Shown here: positions 8,416-14,855 of the stretch, one piece after another | Position numbering within the stretch: position 1 is the stretch's first letter | How the letters are laid out: the number at the start of each line of letters is the position of its first letter | NCBI GenBank assembly: GCA_900754715.1 | Contig: CAAEDX010000124.1 | Span: 1 to 16,186 of the forward strand | Source: Erysipelotrichaceae bacterium | Lineage (GTDB): Bacteria; Bacillota_I; Bacilli_A; Erysipelotrichales; Erysipelotrichaceae | Direction: 5' to 3' | Length of the DNA stretch: 16,186 nt | Position numbers and translations under genes: made by a program | The notes under the pieces: model-generated | Databases searched by the model: none | The model's input: the letters and a program-made list of their open reading frames with translations, nothing else | Told to the model about the DNA's origin: nothing

Positions 8416-9531
8416 TTATTTCCATACTTTCTCCGCGATCCGCTTCACCAGGGCCAGCTTGGCCCACTGCTCTTCCTCAGTCAGCTTATTGCCAATCTCA
8501 CAAGACGCGAATCCGCATTGCGGGCTCAGATACAGCCGGTCAAGATCAACGAACTGCGCTGCTTCCTTGATCCTTGCGATGATCGTCTGTTCATTCTCCA
8601 GCTGCGGTGATTTGCTCGTGATGAGGCCGAGCACCACTTTCTTGTCCTCAGGGATATAGCGCAGCGGCTGAAAATCACCAGAGCGCTCATCATCAAATTC
8701 GAGATAAAACGCATCTGCCGCTTCATGCGCAAACAAGATCGGCGCGATCGGCGCATATCCGCCGCTGCTTGCCCATGTGGAATGATAGTTTCCCCGACAC
8801 ACATGCGTTGCGACGCACATATCCTTTGGCCGCTCAGCCAATGCCAGATCATTGACGCGCAGATACTGTTTTGCTTCAGCTTCCAGAGATTCGCCGCGGG
8901 CCTCGCGGAACTGGCGGTAACCGGTGTCACAAAGCATGCCCCAGGTACAGTCATCCAGCTGCAGATTACGACATCCTGCTTCATACAGCGCATGGATGAC
9001 CGTACGATATGCCGCAGCGATATCCTGGATCAGCTGCTCTTTATCCGGATAGACCTTTTCTGTCTGCTTTCCATTATCTTCACGATACAGCTCTGCCAGC
9101 AGCTGCGCTGGTGCGGGAATGGTCTGCTTGGCCACGATTCCCGGCTCTTCAAACTGCTTGACAAAACGGAAATGTTCCACAAACGGATGGTCCTCACCGC
9201 TGATCTTTCCAACTGCCGCGATCGACCCCGGCGTCGTCTCTTCACCATGGAAGAGATATCCGTGATCCAATTCGATCTTGCGGATGCCATGAAAGCCCCA
9301 CATGAAATCCAGATGCCAGTAGCTGCGGCGAAACTCACCATCTGTGATCACCGGATAGCCTGCTTGTTTCTGCTTGCGGATCAATTCAGTGATTTCCTCA
9401 TCTTCAATTTGTGTCAACTGTTCCTGGCTGATCGTCCCTGCTTCATATCTGGCTCTTGCGTCCTTCAGTCTTTCCGGACGCAGAAAACTGCCCACAAAAT
9501 CATAACGAAATGGTAAATGCAATGTGCTCAT
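8416..9531 (-). CDS. Cobalamin-independent methionine synthase-like protein (MetE C-terminal family)
   Basis: Zinc-dependent methyltransferase of 371 aa, of the single-domain MetE type (COG0620; compare Bacillus subtilis YxjG/YxjH of about 377 aa). Such enzymes transfer a methyl group to homocysteine or a related thiol. The N-terminus carries DFVGSFLRPERL, with TDGEFRRSYW further on. The substrate-site Asp-Asp-x-x-Trp is at residues about 193-197. The expected zinc ligands are His243 and Cys245 (HVCRGN), Glu278 and Cys339 (SPQCGF). The N-terminal half of full-length MetE, which helps bind the folate polyglutamate, is absent, so the methyl donor may not be methyltetrahydrofolate. The frame is open back to 9618; ATG 9531 is chosen because GGGAGG stands 7 nt before it and the family starts here. 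It lies 93 nt after lysR but has its own promoter and terminator. The leader is too short for an S-box riboswitch, so control is probably by a protein. Confidence 0.9.
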   Translation of the reverse strand: MSTLHLPFRYDFVGSFLRPERLKDARARYEAGTISQEQLTQIEDEEITELIRKQKQAGYPVITDGEFRRSYWHLDFMWGFHGIRKIELDHGYLFHGEETTPGSIAAVGKISGEDHPFVEHFRFVKQFEEPGIVAKQTIPAPAQLLAELYREDNGKQTEKVYPDKEQLIQDIAAAYRTVIHALYEAGCRNLQLDDCTWGMLCDTGYRQFREARGESLEAEAKQYLRVNDLALAERPKDMCVATHVCRGNYHSTWASSGGYAPIAPILFAHEAADAFYLEFDDERSGDFQPLRYIPEDKKVVLGLITSKSPQLENEQTIIARIKEAAQFVDLDRLYLSPQCGFASCEIGNKLTEEEQWAKLALVKRIAEKVWK

Positions 9532-9544
9532 GTCCATGCCTCCC

Positions 9545-9586
9545 TTACGATGGGTCCTATTATAACGATGTCCATGCCCATCGTAA
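9545..9586. promoter_or_regulatory. Operator bracketing the metE-like promoter: 10-bp inverted repeat
   Basis: TTACGATGGG (9545-9554) and its exact complement CCCATCGTAA (9577-9586) flank a 22-nt spacer. A third half-site, ACGATG, sits inside at 9565-9570. One arm overlaps the -35, the other the transcription start, so a bound dimer or looped tetramer would control this promoter. The LysR protein encoded next door is the natural candidate, but that is inference. Confidence 0.6.
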
Positions 9587-9587
9587 A
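9559..9587 (-). promoter_or_regulatory. Promoter of the metE-like gene (TTTACG-N17-TATAAT)
   Basis: On the minus strand a perfect TATAAT (9559-9564) lies 17 nt after TTTACG (9582-9587; four of six matches to TTGACA). Start of transcription is expected near 9552, about 20 nt before the ATG. The weak -35 combined with an operator suggests activation or repression by a protein. Confidence 0.65.
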
Positions 9588-9624
9588 ATATAGAAAACCG
9601 ACAGTTTGCCATAGGCAAAAACTA

Positions 9625-10533
9625 TCACTGCTCGTGCTTTGCGAACCGTTTTAGCGATTCGATATACAGCGTCGCGAATTTTCCAGGCGCGACTTTGTCA
9701 TTGGTGATCCAGCCGATCTCCATGGCATCCTCCGCCGCCAGCGGTACCGCTATGATATCTTTGCCATTCAGCTGTTCATTGATGATTCCGCTGCAGATCG
9801 TATAGCCGTTCAGCCCGATGAGCAGATTGAACAATGTCGCACGGTCACTGACCATGATATCTTTGCGGCTTTCCCTCGTGCTCAATATTTCCTCGGAAAA
9901 GTAGAAAGAATTATGCTCTCCCTGCTCATAAGAAAGACGCGGATGATCTTCCAGGTCCGCAAGCGTCACGATCGTTTTCGAGGCCAGCGGGCTGAAGCGG
10001 CTGACAAACACATGCGGCCTGGCGGTGAACAGCGGATGAAAGCTGATCCCATTTTCCCGCATCGTCCGGCGCAGTATCGTCTCATTGAACTGATTCAGAT
10101 ACAATACGCCGATCTCGCTTCGCAGCCTGGCCACATCATCGATGATCTCATGGGTCTTGGTCTCACGGATGCGGAAATCATACTCTTTCCCGCCATGCTC
10201 CTTCAACAGTTCGACAAAAGCCTCCACCGCAAATGAGTAATGCTGAGTGGAGACACAGAACTGATGCCGGATCGGCACTGTGCCAAAATAACGCTCTTCG
10301 ATCAGTGCCGTCTGCTCGATCACTTGCCGGGCATAGCCAAGAAATTCTTCTCCTTCCCTGGTGATCGTCACGCCTTTATTGGTCCGGCTGAAGATCGTGA
10401 TGCCCAGTTCCTGTTCCAGCTCCTTTACCGAAGCCGTCAGACTGGGCTGCGTGATGAACAGCCGCTTGGCTGCCTCGCTGATGGTGGAGCACTCCGCGAT
10501 GGTCACGATATATTTCAGCTGCAGCAATGTCAT
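9625..10533 (-). CDS. LysR-family transcriptional regulator
   Basis: LysR-type regulator of 302 aa, normal for the family. Residues 2-64 form the winged helix-turn-helix (YIVTIAECSTISEAAKRLF, then ITQPSLTASVKELEQELG, ending in the IFSRTNKGV hairpin). A linker helix follows, then an effector-binding domain from about residue 90 to the end. The frame is open to 10569; ATG 10533 is chosen because AAAGGA lies 8 nt upstream and LysR proteins start a few residues before the first helix. The gene lies directly upstream of the metE-like gene in the same direction, with a symmetrical operator between them. I infer that it controls that gene in response to a sulfur-amino-acid or one-carbon metabolite. 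It may control itself as well, as an ATGACA/TGTCAT inverted repeat overlaps its own promoter. The effector cannot be read from sequence. Confidence 0.9.
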   Translation of the reverse strand: MTLLQLKYIVTIAECSTISEAAKRLFITQPSLTASVKELEQELGITIFSRTNKGVTITREGEEFLGYARQVIEQTALIEERYFGTVPIRHQFCVSTQHYSFAVEAFVELLKEHGGKEYDFRIRETKTHEIIDDVARLRSEIGVLYLNQFNETILRRTMRENGISFHPLFTARPHVFVSRFSPLASKTIVTLADLEDHPRLSYEQGEHNSFYFSEEILSTRESRKDIMVSDRATLFNLLIGLNGYTICSGIINEQLNGKDIIAVPLAAEDAMEIGWITNDKVAPGKFATLYIESLKRFAKHEQ

Positions 10534-10559
10534 GCGCATCATCCTTTCCAAATGCATAC

Positions 10560-10588
10560 AGTATGACACATGATGATGATCCTGTCAT
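10560..10588 (-). promoter_or_regulatory. Candidate lysR promoter with overlapping inverted repeat
   Basis: On the minus strand ATGACA (10583-10588, five of six matches to TTGACA), a 17-nt spacer and CATACT (10560-10565, four of six) form a plausible promoter 27 nt before the start codon. ATGACA/TGTCAT arms (10563-10568 and 10583-10588) form an inverted repeat across it, fitting LysR autoregulation. The match is moderate only. Confidence 0.4.
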
Positions 10589-10662
10589 CCCCGATCTGTC
10601 TGGGAACTGGATCAAGCCAAAAGAAAGGACCGGTCATCCGCTGATTATCTTCCCTCATCTTT

Positions 10663-11214
10663 TTACATGATCGAATATCCCAGCTCATAAGCTTCTTTGA
10701 GCTGCGGCTTTCCTTCGATATCTCCGATGTCGCCATTGCCGCCGGCCAGCACATGCCCGAGGTTTTGCCAGCACAGATGATCCATGAGATGATCGAAATA
10801 ACGCAGCACATCTTCAAAGCCATGTCCTTCCGCCGCCATCAGCAGCGCGCCGGCACGATCATGTCCTCTGAGCAGATTGCCGTCTCCTTCTTCCAAGGCA
10901 AACAGGCGGTCGATGGCAATGCGCAGCTGTCCGCTCATGTTCCAATAGTACAGCGGCGATGCCAGGACGACCACATCGCATGCTCTGAGCGCCGGATAGA
11001 TCTGGCGCATGTCATCTTGCTGGACACAGGGGCATTCCTGCGTGCTGTGTCCGCCAAAGCAGCCTTTACAGCCATGGATATCCATGCCATCCAGAAAAAA
11101 CGCCGTCACTTCATTGCCGGCTGCCTGCGCGCCCTCTGTAAATGCCTTGACCAAGGCTGCGGTATTGCCCGATCGGCGCGGGCTGCCATTTAAGATCACG
11201 ATCTTCTTGTGCAT
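10663..11214 (-). CDS. NADPH-dependent FMN reductase-like flavoprotein
   Basis: Flavodoxin-fold oxidoreductase of 183 aa (NADPH-dependent FMN reductase / iron-sulfur flavoprotein-like family). The N-terminal beta strand KKIVILN leads to the FMN phosphate loop GSPRRSGNT (residues 10-18). The second flavin contact is SPLYYWNMSGQLR (86-98). Four cysteines, C49, C52, C61 and C63, sit where iron-sulfur flavoproteins carry a cluster motif (CxxC, then CxC). Their spacing is not the classical one, so cluster binding is uncertain. The start is ATG 11214, with GAGGAGG 7 nt upstream. The gene is divergent from an HxlR-type regulator with N-terminal cysteines, an arrangement like hypR-hypO or yodB-azoR in Bacillus. 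A role in reducing quinones, azo or nitro compounds under electrophile stress is therefore likely by analogy. Its downstream neighbour lysR has its own promoter. Confidence 0.85.
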   Translation of the reverse strand: MHKKIVILNGSPRRSGNTAALVKAFTEGAQAAGNEVTAFFLDGMDIHGCKGCFGGHSTQECPCVQQDDMRQIYPALRACDVVVLASPLYYWNMSGQLRIAIDRLFALEEGDGNLLRGHDRAGALLMAAEGHGFEDVLRYFDHLMDHLCWQNLGHVLAGGNGDIGDIEGKPQLKEAYELGYSIM

Positions 11215-11298
11215 TTGTCTTCCTCCTCAATTGATTCTCATCGCTGTTTTCACTATAATCGTAAATAGAATAGATCATTTATACAAGTACGCACATCA

Positions 11299-11311
11299 AA
11301 GTATGATACTT
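11299..11311. promoter_or_regulatory. Candidate HxlR operator in the divergent control region
   Basis: AAGTAT-G-ATACTT is a perfect 6-bp inverted repeat around one central base, with a third copy of the half-site (AAGTAC, 11285-11290) 8 nt away. It lies 20 nt before the HxlR start, between the two divergent genes, and contains a TATGAT that could be the -10 of the HxlR gene. HxlR-family operators (for example the YodB box) have the same AGTA...TACT character. The -35 elements for either direction are unclear. Confidence 0.5.
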
Positions 11312-11331
11312 ACCTAAAGGAGAGTGTACAT

Positions 11332-11664
11332 ATGCAAAAATGCTGCATCAACGACGCATGCCTGGACAGCACCGGCTTCAGCTATACACTGTCGCTCATC
11401 AACGGCAAGTACAAGATGACCATCCTGTATACGCTGATGGAATTCAAAGTGGTCCGCTTCAATGAAATGAAGAAATACATCGGCACCATCTCTTATAAGA
11501 CCTTGAGCTCTACGCTGAAGGAACTGGAAGCCGATCAGCTTGTTCATCGTGAAGAATATCCTCAGATTCCGCCGAAAGTGGAGTACAGTCTCACTGAACG
11601 CGGAAAATCACTGATCCTGATCCTTGACGCAATGTGTGAGTGGGGAGATCAGCACCGCTTATGA
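11332..11664 (+). CDS. HxlR-family winged-helix regulator, likely thiol-based sensor
   Basis: The only plus-strand gene: a 110-aa protein with an HxlR (MarR-like, DUF24) winged helix over nearly its whole length. Typical family sequence is visible: YTLSLINGKYKMTILYTL (about residues 22-39), then RFNEMKKYIGTISYKTLSSTL as the recognition region, and the wing with PPKVEYSLTERG. Cysteines at positions 4, 5 and 10 lie before the first helix, where YodB, HypR and QorR carry their redox-active Cys. It is thus probably a repressor or activator that responds to quinones, aldehydes or disulfide stress. Start: ATG 11332 with AAAGGAGA 8 nt upstream. It is divergent from the flavoprotein gene, its likely target, and convergent with the lipoprotein gene. 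The family is firm; the redox role is inferred from the cysteines and the neighbour. Confidence 0.88.
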   Translation: MQKCCINDACLDSTGFSYTLSLINGKYKMTILYTLMEFKVVRFNEMKKYIGTISYKTLSSTLKELEADQLVHREEYPQIPPKVEYSLTERGKSLILILDAMCEWGDQHRL

Positions 11665-11739
11665 AAGCTTGATCGCAGCATCTGCTTTCTCACGATAAGA
11701 GGCTGATCCAGATTCATTTTTTCCGCCCGGGTGACTTTT

Positions 11740-13479
11740 TTATTCTGCCGTGACGCTGCCGGAAACCGTGCCGGCAGTCAGCGTATACGTTTCGCCGCTG
11801 ATGATATCCGGACTGCTTAAGATGATGACCGCATAAGACAATTCCGGTATGTGACTGATGATCTCATTGCCATCCTGATCGGTCAATGTGATCGCTGTGC
11901 CTTCTGTCTGCGCATTCAGGCTGACAGAGATCAGGCCTTGCTGCGCATCGCTGAAGGTCTGGGCCATGCCCGATGCGCCAGTGCCGATAAAGGTTCCGCC
12001 GCTGATGCTCGCTGCAGCATCATAATCCAATGTCGCGGTATCGCCTTGAGTCGGTCCGCAGACTACCGTATAGCCGCCGGTGATCTCTATCGTGCCGTTG
12101 GCGTCGATGCCATCGCCAGATGCGTTGATGTTCAGGATGCCGCCGGAAATGGTGATCGTTCCACCTGATGAAGCGGACATGCCGCCTCCGCCGAACATGC
12201 CGTCCCGGCCGCCTTCTGTACCGCTGGCATCTGTACCTCCGGCGGCATTCAGTCCATCATCGCTGGACGTCAGCGTGATGTTGCCGCCTTGGATATCGAC
12301 ATGCAGCGCTTCCAGTCCTTCATAGCTCTCACTGATCGTAATGGTGCCATCCGTAATGGTCAGCGTATCGTCGGCATGCATGCCATCATCTCCTGTGGTA
12401 ATATCGAAAGTGCCGCCGCGCACAGTGATCGATGCATTGGCATGCACCGCATCATCCGCGGAATCGATCTGGAACGTACCGGAAACGATGGTCAGATCTC
12501 CTGCAGCCTTAAGTCCCTTCATGCTCGTGCTGTCATCCTCACTGCTCGTCTGTTCGCTTTCGAACATCTGACGCTGCGGTCCGTCACCTCTGTCCATGAA
12601 GCCGCCCCATTGATCCGAGCTTTCTTTGGTGCCGTTCACGCTGCCGCCGCCCGCGGTGATCGCAAAAGTGCCATCCAAGATCTGCATATAAGCACTTGCG
12701 CTGAGGCCATCCCCCTCTGCTTCAAGCGAAAGCGTGCCTTGTTCGATATAGACAAAACCAAGCGAATCATCCTCATCGTTTTCGGCATGGATGCCATCTT
12801 TGCCGGCATCGACAGACAACGTGAGCGTGCCAGTCATCCGGACGCTGTCATTGGCTTTCAATCCATGTGACGCTGAAGATACGCTGATCGTACCGCCGGT
12901 GAGCACCAGATCATCGTTGCATACGATGCCATGGCCTGTGGACGAAGTGATATGCAGTGTGCCTGAGCCATTGATGGTCAGATCCTGGCGAGAAAATAAC
13001 GCGCCGTCGATGCTTTCATCTTGTTCATCCGCAAAAGTGCCGCCATTGATCAATGCGTTCTCTGTGCCATCGGCCAGCGTGACAAATACTTTATCGCCTT
13101 CTGCCACATAGAGGGCCGCGGAATCTGCGCACTGGATCGTTGCTTCATCCAGAACCAGCTGCACCTTTTCGCTGTCTTGCACACGGACGACGATCTGTCC
13201 TTCATCCAGCGTGCCGCTGATGATATATGTGCCTTCCGCACTGATCGTCACGATGCCTTCACTGATCTGCACACTGTCAGAATCTGCTTCTGCCGAAGCG
13301 CCATTCAGCGTGATGCGGACACTGTTTTCTTCATCGTATGAAGGATCAAGGTCACGCTCAGTAAACATTTCATCACGCTGTGCCGTGGTGACTGTCGTTT
13401 CTTCAACGGTGTTTTCGCAGCCGCTGAGCATGCCCAGCAGCATCCAGGATGTCAGCACTGCCTTTTTCCATTTGCTCAT
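11740..13479 (-). CDS. Cthe_2159-type beta-helix lipoprotein (carbohydrate-binding domain)
   Basis: Surface lipoprotein of 579 aa. A lysine-rich start and a short hydrophobic stretch end in the lipobox Leu-Ser-Gly-Cys, with Cys21 as the lipid-anchored residue, followed by an acidic Thr-rich linker. From about residue 45 the protein consists of short beta-strand coils, repeating roughly every 20-25 residues with Gly-Asp/Asn turns (GDDGMHADD, SSDDGLNA, ASGDGIDANG). This is the right-handed beta-helix of the Cthe_2159 / DUF4353 family, whose founding member binds calcium and polygalacturonic acid or cellulose. A Gly/Met-rich loop lies at about 410-440. Start: ATG 13479 with AAGGAG 7 nt upstream. 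It lies 14 nt after the DUF4956 gene and is the last gene of the VTC cassette. The many acidic turns suggest calcium binding. What it binds on the cell surface is not known. It is the most GC-rich gene in the window by eye. Confidence 0.88.
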   Translation of the reverse strand: MSKWKKAVLTSWMLLGMLSGCENTVEETTVTTAQRDEMFTERDLDPSYDEENSVRITLNGASAEADSDSVQISEGIVTISAEGTYIISGTLDEGQIVVRVQDSEKVQLVLDEATIQCADSAALYVAEGDKVFVTLADGTENALINGGTFADEQDESIDGALFSRQDLTINGSGTLHITSSTGHGIVCNDDLVLTGGTISVSSASHGLKANDSVRMTGTLTLSVDAGKDGIHAENDEDDSLGFVYIEQGTLSLEAEGDGLSASAYMQILDGTFAITAGGGSVNGTKESSDQWGGFMDRGDGPQRQMFESEQTSSEDDSTSMKGLKAAGDLTIVSGTFQIDSADDAVHANASITVRGGTFDITTGDDGMHADDTLTITDGTITISESYEGLEALHVDIQGGNITLTSSDDGLNAAGGTDASGTEGGRDGMFGGGGMSASSGGTITISGGILNINASGDGIDANGTIEITGGYTVVCGPTQGDTATLDYDAAASISGGTFIGTGASGMAQTFSDAQQGLISVSLNAQTEGTAITLTDQDGNEIISHIPELSYAVIILSSPDIISGETYTLTAGTVSGSVTAE

Positions 13480-13493
13480 GGTCTCGCTCCTTC

Positions 13494-14141
13494 CTATAGC
13501 TCCATATGATCGGTTTCCTGTGCAGAAACAGAGATCTCCAGATTGCCGTTGCGGCAGCGCAGGCTGTCGATCATCGCTTTCTCACTGTCTCTTTCCCGCA
13601 TGGTGATATGATAAGTCAGACGGAACAGACTGCCCATATCGGTCGTCCGGACATGGACCAGCTCACATTCGCTCGTATATCTGGAAAAGATATCCGCAAA
13701 GACATCAGTATAGTCAAGATCTTCCGGGATGGTGATGGAAAGGGTCTTATAGCAGGAGGCATTTTGGTCTCTGCCCAGGTTCAGCTTGCTGTACAGCAGC
13801 GTCATCACACACATGATGAGCGTAAAAATGACCGCAAAGCCAAGATAGCCCATGCCGGTGATGAGTCCGCATCCCATGGCCAGAAATAATGCGCAGATCT
13901 CTCGAGCCGTACCGGGAACTGACCGAAAACGCACCAGGCTGAACGCGCCGGCCACTGCCACGCCGGTGCCGACATTGCCATTGACCAGCATGATGACCAC
14001 GCAGACCGCCGCCGGCAACAAAGCCAGTGTCAAGATGAAGCTGCGGCTGCAGCGATTCCGATACATGCTGGAACACGCGATGAGCAGACCAAGGGCGAGC
14101 GAAAATAAGATGCACAGCAGAAAGTCATTGACAGTGAACAC
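13494..14141 (-). CDS. DUF4956 family membrane protein
   Basis: Integral membrane protein of 215 aa with about four hydrophobic segments in the first 125 residues and a soluble C-terminal part (about 130-215). The family hallmark is visible between segments 2 and 3: NGNVGTGVAVAGAFSLVRFR, followed by SVPGTAREI. The start is a GTG at 14141-14139, inside the end of the VTC gene (17-nt overlap). No good ribosome binding site stands before it, so translation is probably coupled to that of VTC. An ATG at codon 26 would cut off the first membrane segment and is less likely. DUF4956 genes are commonly found next to VTC-domain and CotH or Cthe_2159-type genes in Bacillota. The conserved arginine loop facing a polyphosphate-polymerase-like partner suggests a joint function, perhaps transport of or anchoring at an anionic polymer. 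The molecular function is unproven. Confidence 0.9.
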   Translation of the reverse strand: MFTVNDFLLCILFSLALGLLIACSSMYRNRCSRSFILTLALLPAAVCVVIMLVNGNVGTGVAVAGAFSLVRFRSVPGTAREICALFLAMGCGLITGMGYLGFAVIFTLIMCVMTLLYSKLNLGRDQNASCYKTLSITIPEDLDYTDVFADIFSRYTSECELVHVRTTDMGSLFRLTYHITMRERDSEKAMIDSLRCRNGNLEISVSAQETDHMEL

Positions 14142-14781
14142 GACAGATTCCGGCCTCAGTCAGGGTATGGGCCATCCACAGCGGCATGCTGGCTGCGCAT
14201 TTGATCTCCATCAAGGTCATGCCTTGAGCAAGCAAACGCTTTCCATGGGTCGCGCAGCACAGTGACAGATCGTCCAGCCGGCCGCGTATCTCATGGTCGA
14301 AGGTCACACGAAGATCTTCTTGTCCTGCCATGCGGTAAGCATCGCGTTCATAAGAAAGAAATACCACAGGATGCAATGTTCCGTAGTAGCGCAGGAAATA
14401 CCCGATTTCCTGGCTGATCTGACTGTCGTCCGGACCATCCTGCTCTCCTTGCAGCCACGCCATCGCGTATTGTTCCTGCATCGGGATACGGCGTTTATAG
14501 ACGACTTTCTGATATTTTTTCTTGAGTTCCACGAATACGGTGCTTCCCGGTCCGGCTTGGCCATAGCTGCGCAGACGCAGCTTTTCCTTATAGACCGGCT
14601 TTTCGATAGAATGCCGCGCCAGCCGGTAATTGTCTGTATCAAAATAAAGACTGCGTATCGCAGAATGCGCATACCGATCTGGGATCATATGCGCATGTAC
14701 AGCTTTCATGACTGCCGTATGCTGCTGTTCATCCAGAAGATACTTAAGCTCATATCTTCGGAATACATTTTGACATGCCAT
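14125..14781 (-). CDS. VTC-domain (polyphosphate polymerase-like) protein
   Basis: Stand-alone VTC domain of 218 aa, from the tunnel-fold (CYTH/triphosphate tunnel) superfamily. In yeast Vtc4 this fold makes polyphosphate from ATP. The tunnel's alternating charged residues are visible: RRYELKY at 8-14, K67/R69/R71 in EKLRLRSY, E85/K87 in VFVELKKK, YERDAYR at 144-150, and E192/K194 in LMEIK near the end, so the core appears intact. There is no SPX domain and no membrane segment. The frame is open to 14916, but the true start is ATG 14781: AGGAGG (14791-14796) lies 9 nt upstream and the VTC domain begins at once. It is the first gene of a cassette with DUF4956 and a beta-helix lipoprotein, directly downstream of a two-component system. 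Its ribosome binding site lies inside a terminator hairpin. Bacterial stand-alone VTC proteins are annotated as polyphosphate polymerases, but the product here is not established. Confidence 0.9.
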   Translation of the reverse strand: MACQNVFRRYELKYLLDEQQHTAVMKAVHAHMIPDRYAHSAIRSLYFDTDNYRLARHSIEKPVYKEKLRLRSYGQAGPGSTVFVELKKKYQKVVYKRRIPMQEQYAMAWLQGEQDGPDDSQISQEIGYFLRYYGTLHPVVFLSYERDAYRMAGQEDLRVTFDHEIRGRLDDLSLCCATHGKRLLAQGMTLMEIKCAASMPLWMAHTLTEAGICRVHCQ

Positions 14782-14784
14782 AAT

Positions 14785-14821
14785 AAAAAACCTCCTGTAT
14801 GTGAAGACATCATACAGGAGA
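14785..14821 (-). terminator. Terminator hairpin that contains the VTC ribosome binding site
   Basis: On the minus strand CTCCTGTATG (14820-14811) pairs perfectly with CATACAGGAG (14801-14792) around a 9-nt loop, with a further U-G pair at the base (14821/14791), and is followed by TTTTTT (14790-14785). It lies 34 nt after the kinase stop and 3 nt before the VTC start codon. The 3' arm includes AGGAGG, the VTC Shine-Dalgarno site. Read-through RNA would therefore be terminated, and if not, poorly translated. Confidence 0.85.
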
Positions 14822-14841
14822 AAGATTGAATCATGATTGAA
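14809..14841 (-). promoter_or_regulatory. Putative response-regulator-activated promoter of the VTC cassette
   Basis: On the minus strand two copies of TTCAATC (14841-14835 and 14830-14824) are separated by 4 nt (11-bp period), and TATGAT (14814-14809) follows 9 nt later. This is the layout of Pho-box promoters, in which a PhoB/OmpR-type regulator on 7-bp direct repeats replaces the -35. Predicted start is near 14802, at the end of the hairpin loop, giving a leader of about 20 nt with a free ribosome binding site. An OmpR-type regulator is encoded just upstream. Confidence 0.55.
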
Positions 14842-14855
14842 ACAGCTTGTGATGA

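Noticed and set aside
8725..9516. Plus-strand open frame of 263 codons opposite the metE-like gene
   Set aside because: No ribosome binding site, composition of an antisense shadow, and the opposite frame is a clear enzyme with conserved zinc ligands.
9532..9558. S-box or T-box leader before the metE-like gene
   Set aside because: Only about 20 nt separate the predicted transcription start from the ATG, far too short for either riboswitch.
9604..9618. TTTGCC-ATA-GGCAAA hairpin after lysR as a terminator
   Set aside because: On the minus strand no T run follows directly; the stem is short. It may be a weak structure but does not support a terminator call.
11665..11739. Bidirectional terminator between the HxlR and lipoprotein genes
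   Set aside because: Only weak stems (GAAAGC/GCTTTC, GCAG/CTGC) are present and neither is followed by a proper T run, although separate T and A runs occur nearby.
12289..12870. Plus-strand open frame of 193 codons opposite the lipoprotein gene
   Set aside because: It is a shadow of the repeated Gly/Asp codons of the beta-helix; no start signals and no family resemblance.
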